Source: Hymenopus coronatus (lineage: Eukaryota > Arthropoda > Insecta > Mantodea > Hymenopodidae). From it: a stretch of 64,000 bases of DNA. The stretch is taken from positions 69,813,696 to 69,877,695 of the forward strand of contig CM060884.1 of assembly GCA_030762935.1 (NCBI GenBank). Reading direction: 5' to 3'. The position numbers were made by a program, and so were the translations under genes. Below the pieces are notes generated by a model. The model had not been told where the DNA came from. It searched no databases and saw only the letters and a list, made by a program, of their open reading frames with translations. How positions within the stretch are numbered: position 1 is the first letter of the stretch; each line of letters opens with the position of its first letter. This document shows positions 10,339-22,227 of the stretch, piece by piece.

Positions 10339-11677
10339 TAGGGTGTACATAAATGAATATCGGGGTTTTAACTCTTTATAATATTTATTACATTCAACTT
10401 ACAGTTATAAATGATATGTCAAATGAAAAGCAACTCAAACAGTTTTGTTTGTTGGCACAAGTGTGCATGTGCGTGCAATGTTTCTGCCACAATCCGCTAG
10501 ACAGCGGTAGTAGCAAATATGGCGACTAGTAAACAGAAAGCGTTTTGTGTTTTGCAGTTTGCAAAGACCGAATCTGTAGTTACTGTGCAACGTGCGTTCC
10601 GTAGTAAGTTCGGTTGTGATCTTCCTAGTGATAAAAACATTCGTAGATGGTATAATCAGTTTGAAGATACCGGCTGCCTTTGTAAAGGGAAGAGCACGGG
10701 ACGACCAGGAGTAAGTGAAGAGACTGTTGAGCGAGTGAGAGAGTCGTTAATTCGTAGCCCAAAGAAATCAGTCCGGAAGGCTAGTCGTGAATTACAAGTT
10801 CCTGTGTCGACTGTTTGGAAAGTTGTAAGAAAACGCTTACAGCTATGCCCCTACCATTTACAGTTATTGCAGGCTCTAAAGCCGACAGACCACGGATTAC
10901 GTGCCAAATTCGCAAACGACGTTGTTTCATGACGATTTTGTGGATCGTGTTGTCTTCAGTGATGAATCGACCTTTCACCTTAGTGAACATGTTAACTCTC
11001 ATAATGTGCGCATCTGGGGCTCAGAAAATCCTCACGAGATGGTACAAATGTAACGAGATTCCCCTAAAGTGAATGTTTTTTGTGCCGTATCCCGACGAAA
11101 AGTTAATGGGCCTTTCGTTTTTGGTGAACCTACTGTAACTGGCACTTCTTACCTTGATACACTAAAGCAATGGCTCTTCCCTCAGTTGGAAGAAAATGAG
11201 CCAGAGAACTACATTTTCCAGCAGGATGGTGCGCCACCTCACTGGCATAACGAAGTACGCGATTGGTTGAACGTCACTGTACCCGAGCGCTGGATAGGCT
11301 GCAAGGGCATCAATGACAGGGCTTGCTATGCATGGCCTCCACGCTCTTCTGACCTAACGCCATGCGATTTTTACCTTTGGGGCTTCATCAAGGATCGTGT
11401 GTACGTGCCTCCGCTACCAGCTGACCTCCCTGAACCGGATTGAAGCAGCTGTTGCTACAATTACTGAATACACACTTATCAACGTTTGGGAAGAACTCGG
11501 CTATAGACTTGATGTGTGCCGTGTGACAAAGGGTAGTCACATTGAACATTTATAAGCTTATTGGTAAAACTGTTTGAGTTGCGCTTTTTCATTTGACATG
11601 TCATTCATAACTGTAAGTTGAATGTAATAAATATTGTAAAGAGTTAAAACCCCGATATTCATTTATATACACCCTGT
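10339..11677 (+). mobile_element. Tc1/mariner-superfamily transposon, copy 1
   Basis: About 1.34 kb. Inverted ends match over roughly 100 bp: left AGGGTGTACATAAATGAATA, right TTCATTTATATACACCCTG, bounded by TA dinucleotides as in Tc1/mariner insertion. The inverted repeats continue inward through AACTCTTTATAATATTTATTACATTCAAC-like sequence on both sides. Encloses one broken transposase gene. Sister copy at 23839-25144. Confidence 0.88.
10519..11555 (+). pseudogene. Transposase pseudogene (HTH + DDD), copy 1
   Basis: Starts ATGGCGACTAGTAAACAG. The N-terminus is a helix-turn-helix of the DUF4817 type common in insect transposons (AFCVLQFAKTESVVTVQRAF, then RRWYNQFEDTGCLCKGKSTG). Catalytic positions: FSDEST in the shifted frame near 10950, FQQDGAPPHW near 11215, and PPRSSDLTPCDFYLWG near 11340. 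About 46 residues separate the second and third acidic positions, longer than mariner's 34. Lesions: a 2-nt deletion near 10921, a stop (ATGTAA) near 11049, and a frame break at GAACCGG near 11435. The rest of the reading frame (EAAVATITEY to GSHIEHL, stop 11553-11555) survives. It cannot make active enzyme. Confidence 0.9.
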
Positions 11678-12203
11678 ATTATTGTGTAAAATATTGCTTG
11701 TGCTGTTTTATTCGTTCTCTAAGGCGTTTTCTGACGCCTGTTGCCATTTCCTCTCCCCTTTACCGCTATATTCCCTTCATTTTCAACAATGTCCTTGCTT
11801 TTGTAAGTGCGTATTTGTGTGTTAATGTGTAAGGTAAGCCAGAGTTTTCGTCTGTGCACGTGTTTCGGTTTCTGTCGTCGCTATACATAATTCAGTCGCG
11901 TGGGGTGTTATACTTATTGGGGTGTCGGATCTTAATAAGACAACTGTTTATGCAAAAAAAAAAAGAAAAAGAAATGCTTCTAATGGCATGGGAAAGGTGA
12001 CCTCGAAACCTTGACACTTTCAAATGTATGATAATTGTGATATTCATTGGCATCCGGTGGCTATGCATTGTTGATACGGGAAGGTGACACAGGATTTGGG
12101 TTTTATAAGGCTCGGTTATCTGAGAAAGGCATCAGTGACTTTCTTGACGTCGTCTTCATTATATTTACGCGAATGTGATTTTTCGATACCGAAAGAACAT
12201 ATT
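11678..12203. other. No recognised feature
   Basis: Unique AT-rich sequence with no coding or repeat signal seen. Confidence 0.5.
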
Positions 12204-12967
12204 TATTTTCTTTACACATACTATGTACAGTGTATAGAGGAAGTATTGTATTGCCCCAACAATTCGTTACAGCGATTTCACTGAAGTATTTGAGGTCCCC
12301 CAAGTACAACATTTTCCATGTGTGTCTGCGGACAGCATAACTCAAAAATTAAAAGAAAGTTATATACCAAACTTGGTACTTCTTCCAAGGATGCGACACG
12401 AAGATTTTAAAGAAAATTCCCCCACTCCATAAACTACCCTTTACATGGAAAAACTGTTGAACATTTTAATATTCTCAAAAATGGGTCCAACGATTTTGAT
12501 TAAAATCTCTTATATTTAAGATATTTACGGGCCAAATAAAATGTATATGGTGGATTTACTGGGAATAGCCTTTAAAGACTTCTTTATTCTGGATGATTTT
12601 ATTGAATTTTCCATAATTGGTTAACCGTAAGAAATAGACAAAAACTTACTACACAAAAAATTAAATCGCCATAAAACACACAATTTATGCCATACATGTT
12701 TTTCGTGGAGTTTGCTGTTTTCGAGATATTCGTTTTAATTGGTTTGTTTTAAAATACTTTTCTCATACGGAAGGTGGATCTGGCCACGCAATGAAACGGA
12801 TTTCAATCCCATAAGAATCACACTTTAAAACATTTGATTGTCGGTTTAGCCCTTCTACTTAAGGGAACTAAGACGATTTCTGCTAGTGTTTATCTTGATT
12901 AGCATGAAGTACATAGAATAATTTGTTACAGAGATGTAGACAAAATCATGTGAATGGAACACCTCAG
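12204..12967 (+). mobile_element. HINE-like element, first of a head-to-tail trio
   Basis: Plus-strand copy from TTTTCTTTACACATACTATG to GTGAATGGAACACCTCAG. The next copy starts within about 8 bp, separated only by ATTGTTT. Confidence 0.8.
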
Positions 12968-12974
12968 ATTGTTT

Positions 12975-13086
12975 ACTCCTTCAGTGTAAATAGTATTGTA
13001 TTCCAACCAAAAATTCTATACCGACATTTCACCGAAAATAAATGTTCTGAAGTCCCCCGAGTCCAAAAAAGCATTTTTATAAAAAA

Positions 13087-13124
<38 letters not shown>

Positions 13125-13801
13125 AGCATAGATCAAAAACTAAGACCGTTAAATGCCAAACTTGGTATATGTTCCAAGGATGCGAAACTAAGATTTTCAA
13201 GAAAATACCCCCACCCCAAGCTACTCTTTACATGGGAACATTTTTTAAAATTTTGTTTCTCTCAAAAGTGGCTAACGATTTTGATTAAATGATCTATATT
13301 AAAACTATTTACAGCACAAATAAAATGTACATCTTGAATTTTTTGAGAGAATAAGCTTCTGAAGATCTGTTCATTCTGGATGAGTTTTGCTTAACTAGTA
13401 AACCGTAAGAGAGACACGAAAACTAACATCACAAAAATGTAGATCCCGTTATAATATACAATTTATGTCACATAGATTTTTGTTGCAGAGTTGACCGTTT
13501 CCGAGATATTCCCTGTCATTGGTTTCAATTTTAAACTACGCATCTTCTCAAACGGAGTCGCCTTTCGTTTCATCTCTCTTTTGTTTTTTCTGAAAATGCA
13601 AAGCAAGCTGGAACTTCAGTTGTTAACATATCGATTTGACTTTCACTTTAGCCTGGGTATTCCCTTATTTTCCTTCTGCTAATAAGGCTAATTGTGTTAA
13701 TGCTATCTCGTTAAGCATGATGTAGGTAAAACAATAATTTTTTCTAAGAATAGTTTATTTGCAGAACAGGTAGAGTAAGTCTTGTGAATGCAACACATCA
13801 G
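12975..13801 (+). mobile_element. HINE-like element, second of trio, with (GT)n
   Basis: Plus-strand copy with a damaged 5' palindrome (ACTCCTTCAGTG) and a (GT)n tract at 13089-13122 in the usual internal slot. The 3' end GTGAATGCAACACATCAG is intact and is followed by CTTTTTT and the internal part of another copy. Confidence 0.8.
13089..13122. repeat. (GT)n microsatellite inside HINE-like element
   Basis: About 17 GT units in the slot that carries CA/GT in other copies. The short ORFs in this region come from this tract. Confidence 0.95.
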
Positions 13802-13807
13802 CTTTTT

Positions 13808-14121
13808 TAGAAAAAGGTCCGTCCGTCCGTGTGTTTGTGTAGCATAACTCAGAAAGGAAAGTGTAATACCAAACTTGATATTTAAGGATGCCACACAAAG
13901 ATTTTCAGAAAAATTCCCTTACCCCAAACCACACTATACATGAACCATCTATTTTCTCAAAAAATAGCTAATTTTGATTAAATTATCATATATTCAAGAA
14001 ATTTACAGGGCAAATAAAATGCATAACTTGATTGTTCTGGGAATAGGTTCTGAATACCTCTTCTTTTTGGATGCCTTTTGCATAACTGGTAAGCCATAAG
14101 ACATTACGAAATCTTACTATA
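13808..14121 (+). mobile_element. HINE-like fragment, third of trio
   Basis: Begins internally at TTTTAGAAAAAGGTCCG and runs to the ACTTACTACACA block, where an A tract joins it to an oppositely oriented copy at 14140. The same internal entry point (AGAAAAAGGTCCG directly after a 3' end) recurs at 16536. Confidence 0.75.
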
Positions 14122-14139
14122 GAAAAAAAAAAAAAAAAC

Positions 14140-14735
14140 CTGGTGTGTACGATTCACATGACTTTCTGTAGCTATTCCGCAGACAATTTTTCTTTAAAAA
14201 AAGATTATTCTCTTTAAGCATACATACATACATACATACATACATACATACATACATACATACATACATACATACATACATTATTCCCTTGACTATAAAC
14301 GATAGTCAAATCTTTTAAATGCTGGTTGCTATGTGATTGAAACCCCGAATGAGAAATGTTTAAAGTAATTATCTTGGAAATGGTCAACTCCCCGGGGGGA
14401 GGGGGATGTATATGACAAATCGTGTATTTTAACGAGATCTACATTTTTTGTGCGGTAAGTTTTTGCCTATCTTTTACTGTTTACTAGTTATACAAAAGGC
14501 TAATCCCAGAAAATTGAAAAAAATATGCAACATAAGGCATTTTAATAAAAATTGTTAGAGCCATTTTTGAGAAAATTTAAATTTTCCATGTAAAGGATAG
14601 TTTGTGGTGGGGAGATTTTCTTCAAAATCTTCGTGTCACATCTTTGGAAGATACTGAACTTGAATACCAAGTTTGGCATTTTCCGGCTTTACGTTTTTTG
14701 GGCTGTGCTGTCCATAGACTTACACTGCTGTTTTT
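14140..14735 (-). mobile_element. HINE-like element, 5' end missing, with (CATA)n
   Basis: Minus-strand copy from CTGGTGTGTACGATTCACATG to the TTTTTCTAAAAA block, where the next minus copy begins. A CATA tract (14219-14282) replaces part of the 3' third. Confidence 0.75.
14219..14282. repeat. (CATA)n microsatellite
   Basis: About 16 tetranucleotide units inside a HINE-like copy. Confidence 0.95.
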
Positions 14736-14744
14736 CTAAAAAAA

Positions 14745-15483
14745 TCTGATGTGTTCCATTCACATGGCTTTCTCTACATCTCTGCAACAAATTACTGTTA
14801 AAAAGCTTATGCTTCTATGTACTTCATGCTAATCGAGAAAAAGTTAACAGAAATAGTCTTATTACTTGCTTCCTTGTAAGTAGAAGCGAAATAAGGGAGT
14901 ACCATAGGTTAAAGTGATAGTAAAAAGCTGGTGCTATGTGACTGAAGTTCTTTTGTTTGTATGGACAGGAGTTGACAAATTTCTGTCTGAGAAAAGTATA
15001 AGTTTTTCAAAGCTGAAACCAAAACAAGGAGTATCTCAAAAACGAGCAACCCCACGAAAAAATGTAAATAACATAAGTTGTGTGTTTTAACGTGCTCTAC
15101 AATTTTTATGTGGTAAGTTTTTGTCCATGTCTTACGGTTTAGCAGTTATGCAAAATTCTGTAAAATTGATCCAGAATAAAGTAGTCTTCGGAGGCTATTC
15201 CCAGAATATTCAAGGTATACATTTTATTTGTCAGGTAAATATCCTTAATATACGATATTTTAATCAAAATCGTTAGTCATGTTTAAGAAAATCAAAATTT
15301 TCGAGAAAAAAAAGTTCTATGTAAAGGGTAGTTTGGGGTGGGGCGATATTCTTGAAAATCTTGGTATCGCTACATGGATTCAGGGGGACCCAAAATGTGT
15401 ATTTCCGGTGAAATCTCTGTATTAACATTTCGGGTGCAATACAATAGCTTCTCTATTCACTAATAGTGCATGCAGAGGAAATC
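14745..15483 (-). mobile_element. HINE-like element with internal deletion
   Basis: Minus-strand copy starting CTGATGTGTTCCATTCACATG. The microsatellite block and neighbouring palindrome are deleted (TTGGTATCGCTACATGGATTC). It ends at a decayed 5' palindrome near 15483. Confidence 0.78.
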
Positions 15484-15744
15484 ATTTATAAATTAAACAA
15501 AATAGTATTTCATTGTGACGTGGTAGACTTGTTCTCATGGTCGATGACCAGGATTTATCTGCGTCACGAATACGTGTGTAATAAAAGACTGGATTCCATC
15601 ACCTGCAGTCCAATGTGACCAAACAGAAGAGGTGGGATTTGCAAGTCCATTACTCCGCAGAAAATCGTCAACATTTACATAAGCAACAGTTTGATTCTGC
15701 CGCATAGGCAATTGATTGCAAAATGTTATGATACCTTCTGAATT
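15484..15744. other. Short unrecognised spacer
   Basis: About 260 bp without a recognised repeat. An ORF of 128 codons on the minus strand runs from here into the next HINE and is not supported. Confidence 0.5.
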
Positions 15745-16531
15745 TTCTTTTTCTACACATCTACTATGTACGTAGTGTATAGAGAAAATTCGATACCGAG
15801 ATTTTATTGGAAATACACGATTAGGTTCCCCTGTAATAATAAAAAAATTTTTTTTTAGAAAAAAAAGGTCCGTTTGTCTGTGAACACGATAACCAAAAAC
15901 GAGAAGTCGGTAAAATATCAAACTTGATATATAAGATTAGTATCTTCCAGGGATACGACAGGAAGATTTTCAGAAGAATTGCCCCACCACTAACGTTGCT
16001 TTTCTCTAAAATGGATCTAACGATTTTAAAATAACGTATATTAAAAATATTTACTTGACAAATAAAATGTATATCTTGAATTTTCTGGGAATAATCTCTG
16101 AAGATTACTTTATTCTGGATGATTTTTTGGTCAAGTGCAAGAGATGGACAAATGCTTCCCACACAAAAAATGTAGCGCACGTTAAAACACACAATTTATG
16201 TCATATACATTTTTTTTTCGTAGAGGTGATTGTTTTTTAGATATTCCTTGTTTTTGGTTTCAGGTTTAGAAAACTTATACTTTTCTCATACAGGAATTTG
16301 TCAACTCCTGTCCCTACAAACAAAGGAACTTCAGTCACATAGCAACCAGCTTTTAACTACCACTATAACCTATGCTACTCCCTTATTTCGCTCCTATTTA
16401 CAAGGAAGCAAGTAATAAGACTATTTCTGCTAATTTTTTCTCAATTAACATGAAGTATATAGAAGCATATGCGTTTGAGTAATAAATTGTTGCAGAGATG
16501 TAGAGAAAGACATGTGAATGGAACACATCAG
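15745..16531 (+). mobile_element. HINE-like element
   Basis: Plus-strand copy from CTTTTTCTACACATCTACTATG to GTGAATGGAACACATCAG. It is followed after ATGTTT by an internal segment of another plus copy. Confidence 0.8.
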
Positions 16532-16535
16532 ATGT

Positions 16536-16985
16536 TTAGAAAAAAGGTCCGTGTGAACACGATAACTCAAAAACAAAAAGTCGGTAAAACACCAAAGCTG
16601 GTATTTAAGATTAGTATCTTTCAGGGATACGACTCGTAGATTTTGAGAAAAATTGTCGTAGCCCAAACTACGCTTTACATGGAAAAAAAAAAATAAAAAA
16701 ATTTGATTTTCTCAAAAATGGCCATAACGATTTTGATTGTTATACCTTATATTTAAGATGTTTACATGATAAATAAAATGTATATCTTAAATTTTCTGGG
16801 AGTACTCTCTGAAGACTTGGTTACTGTGCATGCATTTTGCATAATTAGTAAAGCTTAAGAGATAGGCAAAAGCTTACCACAGAAAACATGTAGATCTCGT
16901 TAAAATACAGACTTTATGTAGTAATATACTTTTTACGTGGAATTGACCAATTTGACTTATTCCTTGTTATTGGTTCTCATAAGTA
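16536..16985 (+). mobile_element. HINE-like fragment joined to the preceding 3' end
   Basis: Starts AGAAAAAAGGTCCGTGTG and ends in the CCTTGTTATTGGTT block. Both termini are missing. It could be the 3' remainder of an older copy into which 15745-16531 inserted. Confidence 0.72.
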
Positions 16986-17904
16986 ATAGCACGAGTGTAT
17001 TCATCTTCCTATAATTCACGGCCGGAACAAAGCGACGAATACACGATTTGTCTTTGATAAGAAATTCGGTGAAATAAACTATTAATAATTTAAAATACGT
17101 AGGAAGGGAGATTTTATCAGGATATGATTGTAACATTTACATTAGTTCTCAAATGGTAGATGACCTATGTTTATTTACCAAATGTTTTTTCCCCGCTCTT
17201 TCTTTCTTCACTGCCTCCTTAATTATGATATGACCGACCGTGTCTTCACGAATATCGATAGCAACAGTATAACTGGGGAACAATTATTTTATTTAAGCTT
17301 TTAATAACTATTGTGAAATGGAAACAAACATTATTTTATTTGAGGTTAATCTTATATATATATATATATAAGAGATACAAATAATGATTATTTTCTCTCC
17401 TTTTTTGAACTAAATACATTATGCACTGGATAAACTTTCAATTAATTCAGTTACAATGTTTATTTAAAGTATAATTGCGGAACTGACGGTTCTTAAAAGT
17501 GAAGGTTGGCTGACTGGATGTCACCTTGTTGCTAATAACCAAGACAGATTAAACAAACGAACGTCAGGTGCGACAAGATTTCAAAGAAATGAACATCAGC
17601 TGCGATAAGATGTTTCGACAATACCGTTCCAGTCAGATGACCGCGATTGGTTGAAATTGCCTAATCTCGGCCATTGCATTGGCGTTTTAATAGTTGAGAT
17701 AAAAAGCGCCGCATGAGAGTCAGGATCTGGTACAAATTGTTCCACGTTTTGGAATTTACAGTTACCCTGCATTCCACCTCATGCGCCTTGTGTAGACACC
17801 AGCACCAGAACCAGTCCAACAATTTGTTTATACAATTTTGGGTATAGGGAGGAAAAACTCCGTGTGCTAAATTCACATTATTTTCTCTATTGTGCAATAA
17901 ACTA
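16986..17904. other. No recognised feature; short (TA)n
   Basis: Unique sequence including a (TA)n tract near 17354-17370. The 78-codon minus ORF at 17661-17897 has no recognisable motif. Confidence 0.5.
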
Positions 17905-18310
17905 TTCTTACAAACTTTTTTTGTTCTACCTACATTTTGCTAATCGAGAAAAGCAATACAAGACATTGTTTTATTACATTTTATTGTATTTTCAATGAGT
18001 ATCCGGGAGTACACTAGGTTTAGGGTGGTTAAGTCTTTTAAGAGCTGGTCGTTATGTGCTAAATTTGGTAATTCCTTTCTGTTTGTATGGCCAAGATGAA
18101 ATAAAAAAGAAAACAAGTAATATAAAAAAAAAAACGTATGACACCTTTTCGGTGAGAAAAGAATAACTATTAGAAAATTTAAGTAAATATAACATATCTC
18201 GGAAATGGTTAATTCAAAAGAAAAAAGCGTGTGACATAAACTGTATGTTTTTTAAAAGATTTGACTATACCTTTAGCCTAGGGTACCTTTATTTCTTTTG
18301 TACCTAAAAC
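17905..18310. mobile_element. Old HINE-like fold-back fragment
   Basis: Strongly diverged. 17905-18255 follows the minus-strand 3' third (ACATTTTGCTAATCGAGAAAA, GGAGTACACTAGG, TTTGTATGG, TCTCGGAAATGG). Then a plus-strand piece (AAAAGATTTGACTATACC) folds back to about 18310. Confidence 0.55.
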
Positions 18311-18334
18311 AAATAAAATAGTTAATTATGATGT

Positions 18335-18668
18335 AAGAGCGTAAAGTTATGGTTTTTTATTCAAGCGAGAATGAAAAAGAAACTTTACGCTCGCGTATCA
18401 TACAGTGTTTTTCTACGAGAATTTCCTGATATTAAAAGAAAGCAACGAAAGATGAAATAAGTTTGAGCCATTCGTTATTGGTTTCGCATTGCTGGGCGCG
18501 ATGACTGTTATAGCAGGCCATGGAAAACCAAATATTATGGTGGTTCTGTGGCAGATTTTGAGAATTATGATATCCTTAGAGCTACGTTGAACATAACATT
18601 ATATCGTGCACGACTAATTTTAATTGTTTGCCTGTTGATCAGTGATGTATATACACTAATATCTGATT
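18335..18668 (+). mobile_element. MITE family D, copy 1 (right end decayed)
   Basis: Left TIR AACTTTACGCTCGCGTATCA at 18381, preceded at 18335-18348 by the inverse GAGCGTAAAGTT, so a hairpin of about 12 bp marks the end. The body (TCTACGAGAATTTCCTGATAT, GCATTGCTGGGCG, TTGATCAGTGATGTATA) matches 49462-50224. No coding sequence. Confidence 0.68.
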
Positions 18669-18770
18669 TTTTTTTTATTTTGTGTATGTGTAAGTATGTA
18701 GTGTGCACTTAGTGGAACTGATTCATATTACTAAAGCAACGAAAACAGCATTTAAAAATCGTATGTCTTG

Positions 18771-19397
18771 CATTTATGTGACTTTCTCCTTTTGTTCTGC
18801 TAACAAATTATTCTTCTATATACTTCGTGTTAATCGAGATAAACAGCAGAAATGGTCTTATTTGCCTCCTGGTAAGTAGAAGGGAAATAATGGAATACAC
18901 TAGGCTCAAGTGATAGTAAAATGCTTTTAGCTGTCACAAATTCGGCTCTCTTTGCATGGTTGGGAGTAAAACAAAACAACATATTGTTTGAAAACAGTAT
19001 ATTTTGGAATTAAAGCCAATAACAATCTCTGCGATGGTTAGTTCCACAATTCAAATGATAGGACTAAGTTGTGTGTTTTTATGAGATATACATTTTTTGT
19101 GCAGAAAGTTTTTTTCTATCTCTTTACGGTTTATCAGTTATGCAAAAATCATCCAGAATGAATAGGATTTCAGAGGCTGTTTTGAGAAACTTCAAGATGT
19201 ACGACTTGTCATATAAATATCCTTAATACACGGTATTTTTAATGAAAATTGTCAGCTTTTAAAAAATAAAACATTTTAAAGCCTTTTTTCATGCAAAGGG
19301 TAGTATGGAGTGGGGGTTTTTCTTGAAAAGCTTGTCGATCCTTTGAAGGTACTGAACTTAAATACCAAGTTTGGTATTTAATGGACTTTTCATTTTT
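18771..19397 (-). mobile_element. HINE-like host element, 3' portion
   Basis: Minus-strand copy interrupted at its CTTTTCATTTTT tract by the plus-strand copy 19398-20223. It resumes at 20230 with GAGTCAAGCTGTCCACGG, which continues the same element to its 5' end. Confidence 0.8.
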
Positions 19398-20223
19398 ACT
19401 TTCTCTACACGTACTATGTACACAGTATATAGAGAAGGTATTGCATTCCACCAAAAATTCGATACCGAGATTACACCGGAAATACACGTTTTAGGGTCCC
19501 CTGTATCCAAAAAATAAACAGTTTTGGAAAAAAGCCAGTGTTTGTGTATCCGTAAACATGATAACTCAAAAATGAAAAGTCGTTATAACACCAAGCTTGG
19601 TACTTAAGTTTATCTTCCAGGGATTCGACACGAAGATTTTGAGAAAAATCCACCCACCTCTAACAACCCTTTACATGGAAAAAGCTTCGAAATGTTTGAG
19701 TTTGTCAATAATGGCTCTAACGATTTTGATTAAAATACCATATATTAAATATATTTATACGGCAATAGCCTCTAAAGACCTCTTTATTCTGAATGAATGT
19801 TGTGTAACTTGTAAACCGGAAGAGATAGACAAAAACTTACTACACAAAAAATGTAGATCACGTGTAAAGGCACAATTTATGTCATATACGTTTTTTTTTT
19901 TCGTGGAATTGACCGTTTCTGAGATATTCCATATTTGTTTCAGATTTAAAATTCTTAAGCTTCTCACTTAGAAAGTTGTAAACTCCTGGCCCTGCATAGA
20001 AACGGATTTCATCCACATGGTAACCAGCAATTAAGAGATTTGACATGTATTTTACCTACTTGCATTCCATTATTTTCTTTCTACTTCCAAGAAGGAAGCA
20101 AGTAATTAAGAACATTTCTGCTAATATTTATCTCGATTATCATAAAGTAGACAGAAGAATATGCTTTTTAATAATAATTAGATACAGTGATGTAGGGAAA
20201 GTCATAAGAATGGAATACATCAG
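19398..20223 (+). mobile_element. HINE-like element nested in a HINE-like element
   Basis: Complete plus-strand copy with 5' palindrome ACTTTCTCTACACGTACTAT and 3' end GGAATACATCAG. ATTTTT lies on both sides (19392-19397 and 20224-20229) within the host's own CATTTTTGAG site. The nesting fixes the element boundaries. Confidence 0.87.
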
Positions 20224-20229
20224 ATTTTT

Positions 20230-20412
20230 GAGTCAAGCTGTCCACGGACACATACACAAACTTTTTTTCCATAAAGGTTTTTATGGATTCTAGTAACATC
20301 AAATCATGTATTTCCGGTAAAATTTCTGTATCGAATTTTTGGGTGAAATAAAATACCAAATTTACATTCCCGTATATTGTACATAGGACTCAGTAGAGAA
20401 AGTAAAAAGAAG
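20230..20412 (-). mobile_element. HINE-like host element, 5' portion
   Basis: Second half of the minus-strand host begun at 18771. It contains GTATTTCCGGTAAAATTTC and ends TAGAGAAAGT. Confidence 0.78.
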
Positions 20413-20588
20413 GGGCGTGTTCGAAGGGTCAGTTTCCTCTTGCGTACAAACCAGCTTTGTTCAGTAAAAGGAAATGATAAATGTGTCGGCAAACCTTCTA
20501 GTTACTTCCTGGACAACCAAGCTTTCTACTGAAGCAATAGCTTATTATTCCAGATATTCTAAACCTCCTTGTATACGATCACATTTTT

Positions 20589-21405
20589 ACTTTCTCTACG
20601 CGTACTGTGTACAGGGTATAGAGAAGGCATTATATTGCACCCAAAAATTCGATACCGAGATTTCATCAGAAATATGTGTTTTGGGTCGTCCTTAATAAAG
20701 AAGAAAAAAAACTTTAGAAAAAGGTCCTGTGTGTCTGTGGGCAACATAGCACAAAAAACGTCAAATATCAAACTTAGAGTTTAGGTTCAGTATCTTTCAA
20801 TGACGCGACACGAAGATAGAAAATCCCCCCACTCCTAACTGCCCTTTACATGGAAAGTTTTTTAAAAATTTTGATTTTCCCAAAAATGGGACTAACGATT
20901 TTGATTAAAATATCGTATATTAAAGATATTTACATGACAAATAACGTCTTAAATTTTCTAGAATAACCTCTGAAAACATCTCTAGTCTGGACGAAGTTTC
21001 CATCACTGGTAAACAGTAACAGATAGACAAAACTTACCTAACAAAAAATGTAGAGCTGGTTAAAACACACAATTTAAGTTATATACATTTTTCGTGTAGT
21101 TGGCAGTTTTAGAAATATTCCTTGTTATTGGTTTCAGTTTTAAAATGCTTTTCTCGTACGGGAATTTATCAACTGCTGGCCATACAAACAAAGGTACTTG
21201 AATCACATGGCAACCAGCTTTTTAAAAGATCTATCGTTTTAGCCTATGGTACTCCCTTATTTCTATTCTACTTACAAGGAAGCAAGCTATAAGACTATTT
21301 CTGTTAATTTGTTCTCGATTAGCATGAAGTAGATAGAAGCATAAGGCTTTTAACAATAATGTGTTACAGAGATGTAGAGAAAGTCATGTGAATGGAACAC
21401 TTCAG
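20589..21405 (+). mobile_element. HINE-like element, near full length
   Basis: ACTTTCTCTACGCGTACTGT to GTGAATGGAACACTTCAG, with ATTTTT on both flanks. Good reference copy with short internal deletions. Confidence 0.85.
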
Positions 21406-21800
21406 ATTTTTGTTAAATCCAATGATTTAGAAGTCTTTCCAAGAGTTGTCACACAGCTTCACAAGTTTTCTTGTCAAATTGCTCACAAAATGTTAGTCTT
21501 TGAAAGTCTGGAAAGTAAATAAGGGCATCTCTAAACGGTGAAAATTTTGATAGTGATTTGATGACTCTGGCCAATCAAATGCGAGTATTTACAATTGCAA
21601 GATGGCTGAAAGCGAAAAAGTAAGCAAAATGGTTACCTGGGGTGCCGTGCTGGTATGTTGCTATGGTACTTCAGTGGTCAGAGTAACTGCACGGAAACCA
21701 GGAGATCCGGCTATGACCTTCAATTTCTGGTCTCCTACCTCAGTCCTGCACAAGTCTCGTGTGAAAGAAACAATAATTCAAAGTTTTTAAAGCTTATTGC
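21406..21800. other. No recognised feature
   Basis: Unique sequence. A 62-codon ORF at 21602-21790 starting MAESEKVSKM has no identifiable family and runs close to SINE-1; not called. Confidence 0.5.
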
Positions 21801-21976
21801 TCGCCCCGGTAGTCTGCCTCACTTTCGAGTTAAAATGTCTCTTAGGGTGAGTTACTAGGATAAGACTTTTCTCGGGGTTTTCCCTTATCCTGAGAAGACG
21901 AATGTCGAGTAAGTTGAAGCTCCATGAACCCCGAGATCATTTGAGCATCATTTCATCTATTTCAAACCTGGTTAAG
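21801..21976 (+). mobile_element. SINE-1 copy without insertion
   Basis: Degraded tRNA-like head (AGTCTGCCTCACTTTCGAGTT) followed directly by the body CTTATCCTGAGAAGACGAATGT and ending AACCTGGTTAAG at a (TA)n tract (21977-21997). Comparison with 705-1090 shows the NUMT there is an insertion. Confidence 0.72.
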
Positions 21977-22004
21977 TATATATATATATATATATAAGTA
22001 AAAT

Positions 22005-22216
22005 AGGCGTAAACGCAAGGCTAAGGCAATAGTGATACGTTTATAAAGCTGTCGCTATGCGACGACTTCGAAATTAGATTCTCTTGCATAGTCAGGCGTA
22101 AAAGAAAAGGGAATGGCGGCTTCCAAAAGAGAATGACGACTTCCCGTTTGGAAAATGTATAAGTACTTAAAAATTTAACCAATAACGTGAACAATCTCGG
22201 AATTAGCTAACTCCAG
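22005..22216 (-). mobile_element. Old HINE-like host, 3' portion
   Basis: Diverged minus-strand 3' third ending at AGCTAACTCCAG, where the A tract is occupied by the insertion 22228-23087. The host resumes after 23124. Confidence 0.62.
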
Positions 22217-22227
22217 AAAAAAAAAAT

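Noticed and set aside
12204..16985. CRISPR-like direct-repeat array
   Set aside because: Repeats are hundreds of bases long, orientation is mixed, and the DNA is clearly animal.
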